A stretch of DNA of 8,070 nucleotides from Candidatus Stahliibacteriota bacterium CG08_land_8_20_14_0_20_40_26 (GTDB lineage Bacteria; Hydrothermota; UBA3073), in NCBI GenBank assembly GCA_002774315.1, contig PEYP01000014.1:1-8070 (forward strand), given 5' to 3'. The notes beneath the pieces are model-generated. The model was not told the origin of the DNA. It saw nothing but the letters and a program-made list of their open reading frames with translations, and did no database searches. Shown here piece after piece: positions 5,959-8,070 of the stretch. The position numbers and the translations under genes were made by a program. Position 1 is the stretch's first letter. Each line of letters opens with the position of its first letter.

Positions 5959-6012
5959 ATCTGTGAACCGAAGGTCGCCGTTAGGCAACAGCTGTGTTCA
6001 TCCGTGGTTAAT
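5959..6012 (-). repeat. 54-bp inverted repeat, right copy
   Basis: The reverse complement of 4135-4188 with two mismatches. The GC-rich core (complement of the block TTGCCTAACGGCGACCTTCG) is identical in both copies. Confidence 0.88.
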
Positions 6013-6077
6013 TTTAGTCTTTTTTGAGAGCACGAAGTGTCTTTAACACAGAGAATTAAATCTTACTCTGTGACCTC

Positions 6078-6097
6078 CCTGCCTGACGGTAGGCAGG
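6078..6097. repeat. CCTGCCT palindrome, copy B
   Basis: Arms CCTGCCT (6078-6084) and AGGCAGG (6091-6097) enclose a 6-base loop. It sits between CTCTGTGACCTC and TGTGGTTTC, which look like two halves of another repeat split by its insertion. Confidence 0.7.
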
Positions 6098-6149
6098 TGT
6101 GGTTTCTTTCATATTTTTCCATATTTTATTTGACACTACCCTTGTTTGA

Positions 6150-6209
6150 GATTTGGTTCATTAGGATTTGGAATTTGTTTAGAAATTAGGATTTCGGATT
6201 TAGAATTTC
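6150..6209. repeat. Degenerate heptamer repeat (GRATTTN type)
   Basis: Units include GATTTGG, GGATTTG and GAATTTG, then after a break GGATTTC, GGATTTA and GAATTTC (6189-6209). The 7-bp spacing holds within each half but the middle is out of register. No regulatory role is evident. Confidence 0.5.
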
Positions 6210-6252
6210 TCATAACTTCTGTGGCTTTACGCATTATTTGGAATTATATATA

Positions 6253-6266
6253 GGGTCATTTGACCC
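6253..6266. promoter_or_regulatory. Operator-like palindrome GGGTCA-TT-TGACCC
   Basis: A perfect inverted repeat with 6-bp arms, GGGTCA (6253-6258) and TGACCC (6261-6266). It lies at the predicted start point of the leftward promoter at 6273-6301, where a bound repressor would block initiation. The regulator is unknown; no regulator gene is in the window. Confidence 0.5.
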
Positions 6267-6272
6267 AATTCT

Positions 6273-6301
6273 ATTATAGCACTTAATAAAGTAAAAGTCA
6301 A
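6273..6301 (-). promoter_or_regulatory. Sigma-70-type promoter reading leftward
   Basis: On the minus strand, TTGACT (complement of 6296-6301) is separated by 17 bases from TATAAT (complement of 6273-6278). TG one base before the -10 gives an extended -10. The expected start point is near 6266. It points to the DUF3795 and lipid-kinase genes, though about 465 bases away. Confidence 0.7.
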
Positions 6302-6351
6302 GAAAAAATTCATAGATTCCTCTTGTCCTTTATCTCTTAAGTTCTCTTTCC

Positions 6352-6371
6352 TGCCTACCGTCAGGTAGGCA
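6352..6371. repeat. TGCCTACC palindrome, copy C
   Basis: TGCCTACC (6352-6359), loop GTCA, GGTAGGCA (6364-6371): a perfect 8-bp stem. Its complement shares CCTGACGGTAGGCAG with copy B. It sits between the two divergent promoters. The T-rich tract that follows (6384-6390) is 12 bases away, too far for a clear terminator. Confidence 0.7.
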
Positions 6372-6392
6372 ATCCCTGTCAAATTTTTTTCC

Positions 6393-6421
6393 TTGACACA
6401 AAGGAATTTTGATGGTATAAT
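6393..6421 (+). promoter_or_regulatory. Near-perfect sigma-70 promoter of murJ
   Basis: TTGACA (6393-6398), a 17-base spacer, and TATAAT (6416-6421), with TGG directly before the -10 (extended -10). Both hexamers match the consensus exactly. Transcription should start near 6428, giving a leader of about 112 bases before the murJ ATG. Confidence 0.88.
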
Positions 6422-6430
6422 GGGAGGGCG

Positions 6431-6488
6431 GTAGGGAGTAAGGAGTAGTAACAAGTCAAAAGTGAAAAGTCAAAAGGAAAAAGTCAAG
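6431..6488. repeat. Heptamer repeats in the murJ leader
   Basis: GTAGGGA, GTAAGGA and GTAGTAA (6431-6451) run in 7-bp register. Five units GTCAAAA, GTGAAAA, GTCAAAA, GGAAAAA and GTCAAG (last partial) then occupy 6455-6488. All would be transcribed in the murJ 5' leader. Confidence 0.7.
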
Positions 6489-6498
6489 TAATCAGCTT

Positions 6499-6518
6499 AA
6501 TCCGTTTAATCCGCTGAC
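6499..6518 (-). repeat. Inverted copy of the nonamer repeat at 65-84
   Basis: The reverse complement matches 65-84 at 19 of 20 bases. It lies immediately upstream of the murJ SD. Confidence 0.65.
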
Positions 6519-6539
6519 AGAAAGGAATTAACTGTTATT

Positions 6540-7856
6540 ATGCTTGTAAAAAAGGCATCTGGATTTGCCCTTGGAACCGGTATTTCACGAATATTTGGGC
6601 TCTTAAGAGAGATGGTGCTTGCACATCTATTCGGTGCAACTATGTATATGGATGCGTTCAGGGTTGCCTTCAATATCCCAAATCTCTTAAGAGACGAACT
6701 TGCAGAAGGCTCCCTCACACCATCTTTCATTCCAATCTATTCGGAGCATTCAGAGAAGGGAGGTAGGGGAGAGGCAGATAGATTTGCATCTGTAGTAATA
6801 ACAAATTTTCTCTTTATATCACTTCTAATATCAATTATCGGCATAGCTATCGCTCCCTTTCTGGTAAAGCTGATAGCATTTGGGTTTACAGGAGATAAGT
6901 TCTCATTTACGGTATACCTTACAAGGATTATATTCCCATTTCTCATATTTGTTACTATCTCTGCCCTTTTTATGGGTATCCTTAACTACAGGGGGAGATT
7001 TTTTACCACAGGTGTTGCTCCTGTTTTCTTTAACATAAGTATAATACTTTTTTCCTGGTTTCTTTACACCAAAATTGGCATTACGGGTGTTGCTGTGGGA
7101 ATAGTAGCTGGTGGGCTATTACATCTGCTCTACCAGGTGATATGGACAGTAAAGGATGGATTTTACTTTAGACCAAGATTGAATCTAATGCATCCCGAAT
7201 TTTTAAGGGTTGTAAAAATTATGCTTCCAATTGCCGTTGGTTTTGCAGCAGGCAAGATAAACACAATTGTAAATACGCTCATTGCATCCTTTCTGGAAAC
7301 TGGTTCTATCTCTTATCTGAATTATTCTTATCGTCTTGTTCAATTACCGGTGGGTATAATTGGTGTCGCAATTGCAAATGTCGTCCTGCCAACACTATCA
7401 AGAGAATTAAGCCAGGAAAGAAGCGGGATAGACATCATCAAAAATTCCGTAAAACTTACAATTTCTGTTATTGTTCCCCTCACCATTTTATTCTTCTTAT
7501 TATCCAATTTTATTGTAAAACTACTTTATGAACACGGTAATTTTACCGCAAATGATACACTTTTTACTGCTTCCTGCCTTAAGTTCTACTCACCTGCAAT
7601 AATAGGGTTCTCCCTTAGCAGGGTATTTGCCAGCATTTTCTATTCAATGAAGGATTCAAAAACACCGTTTTTTGTGGGACTTGTAGCAGTTGCTATAAAT
7701 CTTACTTTTGCATTGAGTTTAAAAGATATTCTTGGTGTAAATGCCCTTGCCCTCGCAGTATCTGTCTCAAGCTGCTCAAATGCCCTTCTTCTATTTCTTT
7801 TGCTTACAAAAAGGGGGAAAAGTTCTAAAAGCAATCTCATTCAAGTTAAATATTAA
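6540..7856 (+). CDS. murJ: MurJ (MviN) lipid II flippase
   Basis: An integral membrane protein of the MOP/MATE-like superfamily that moves lipid II across the cytoplasmic membrane for peptidoglycan synthesis; 438 residues. The N terminus has GISRIFGLLREMVLAHLFGAT, MDAFRVAFNIPNLLRDELAEGS and the SFIPIY block. R17, R23, D38, R51 and R265 (SYRLVQLPVGIIGVAIANVVLPTLSRE) correspond to residues important in E. coli MurJ. About twelve hydrophobic helices can be counted, the last near 400-423; E. coli MurJ has 14 in about 511 residues, so TM13-14 are absent. No continuation is visible in other frames after the stop, so this is a short natural form or an old truncation. The ATG at 6540 has only a weak SD, AAGGA (6522-6526), 13 bases upstream; no better start was seen (next Met is residue 25). 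A consensus promoter lies upstream. Confidence 0.95.
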   Translation: MLVKKASGFALGTGISRIFGLLREMVLAHLFGATMYMDAFRVAFNIPNLLRDELAEGSLTPSFIPIYSEHSEKGGRGEADRFASVVITNFLFISLLISIIGIAIAPFLVKLIAFGFTGDKFSFTVYLTRIIFPFLIFVTISALFMGILNYRGRFFTTGVAPVFFNISIILFSWFLYTKIGITGVAVGIVAGGLLHLLYQVIWTVKDGFYFRPRLNLMHPEFLRVVKIMLPIAVGFAAGKINTIVNTLIASFLETGSISYLNYSYRLVQLPVGIIGVAIANVVLPTLSRELSQERSGIDIIKNSVKLTISVIVPLTILFFLLSNFIVKLLYEHGNFTANDTLFTASCLKFYSPAIIGFSLSRVFASIFYSMKDSKTPFFVGLVAVAINLTFALSLKDILGVNALALAVSVSSCSNALLLFLLLTKRGKSSKSNLIQVKY

Positions 7857-8070
7857 CAGGGACTTGTAAGAGACTTTAAAGAGACAAAATCTACTCTAGC
7901 CGATTCAAGGAATTCACAATTGAAATCGCAATGGTTATTATAATAAGGTAATAACTTGCGTAGAAATAAGCGAAAATATAGTTGAAACATCTGTTCGTAT
8001 GCTTTTATGCTTATTTAACCATTTTCACCTCGCTATGAGTCTGAAAATGCAAAATCTTACCTTTTTTATA
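7857..8070. other. Non-coding tail, no identifiable feature
   Basis: No gene with a supported start, no terminator hairpin followed by T residues, and none of the palindromes seen elsewhere. A weak stem GTTATTA/TAATAAC (7934-7955) and a lone TATAAT (7939-7944) without a well-placed -35 are all I can point to. Confidence 0.6.

Larger units (their letters stand above)
5802..6539. other. 738-bp divergent intergenic region
   Basis: This gap separates the leftward DUF3795 gene from rightward murJ. It contains the DUF3795 SD, a decamer array, the right copy of the 54-bp inverted repeat, two CCTGCCT palindromes, heptamer and nonamer repeats, two divergent promoters and an operator-like palindrome, listed separately. 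I find no convincing gene in it. Confidence 0.7.

Noticed and set aside
6227..6454. Leftward 75-codon open frame
   Set aside because: It overlaps both promoters and a palindrome, has no SD, and its translation has no recognisable domain.
7920..7944. Possible promoter with TATAAT at 7939-7944
   Set aside because: The nearest -35-like TTGAAA is only 13 bases away and nothing suitable stands at 16-18 bases.
7999..8070. Rightward frame open to the window end (ATG at 7999 or 8035)
   Set aside because: Neither start has an SD and the visible peptide is not recognisable; too little sequence to support a gene.

Overview
This window is AT-rich bacterial DNA. It holds compact, well-formed genes with Shine-Dalgarno (SD) sites, separated by gaps packed with short degenerate repeats and palindromes. 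The genes are housekeeping or accessory (MurJ, TldD/TldE, nitroreductase, lipid-kinase-like protein, DUF3795). Together with a REP-associated transposase and the mosaic of 7-, 8-, 9- and 10-bp periodic repeats, they suggest a peptidoglycan-containing, probably anaerobic and uncultivated lineage. No ribosomal RNA or other marker fixes the taxon, so that is only an impression.

Layout. Positions 1-24 hold the first codons of a leftward gene that leaves the window. At 117-680 (leftward) is a RAYT-type Y1 transposase. It sits beside a three-unit array of GTAG-headed REP-like palindromes (691-779) and carries a fourth copy inside its own coding sequence (397-424). Next come tldE (776-2086) and tldD (2086-3450), leftward and overlapping by one base (TAATG). 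Then follow a nitroreductase (3539-4105), a diacylglycerol/lipid-kinase family protein (4463-5389) and a cysteine-rich DUF3795 protein (5457-5801), all leftward. A repeat-rich gap of about 740 bp (5802-6539) contains two well-formed divergent sigma-70-type promoters. The leftward one has a palindromic operator-like site at its start point. The rightward one is a near-perfect consensus promoter reading into murJ (6540-7856), the lipid II flippase and the only rightward gene. The last 214 bp hold nothing I can identify.

How it works together. TldD and TldE form a heterodimeric zinc protease: TldD carries HEAFGH and the distal cysteine, and TldE lacks the zinc motif. Their overlap implies translational coupling. 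MurJ serves cell-wall synthesis from its own strong promoter. The other genes have no clear common pathway.

The most interesting layer is the non-coding DNA. The palindromes beside the RAYT gene carry the GTAG foot known as the RAYT recognition signal. One has become 10 in-frame codons of the RAYT gene, and another supplies the tldE stop codon. A 54-bp inverted repeat (52 of 54 matching) brackets the lipid-kinase/DUF3795 pair. Several families of 7- to 10-bp tandem arrays fill nearly every gap. I see no clear novel defence or biosynthetic system. The best candidate for something undescribed is this RAYT/REP neighbourhood and the repeat mosaic.
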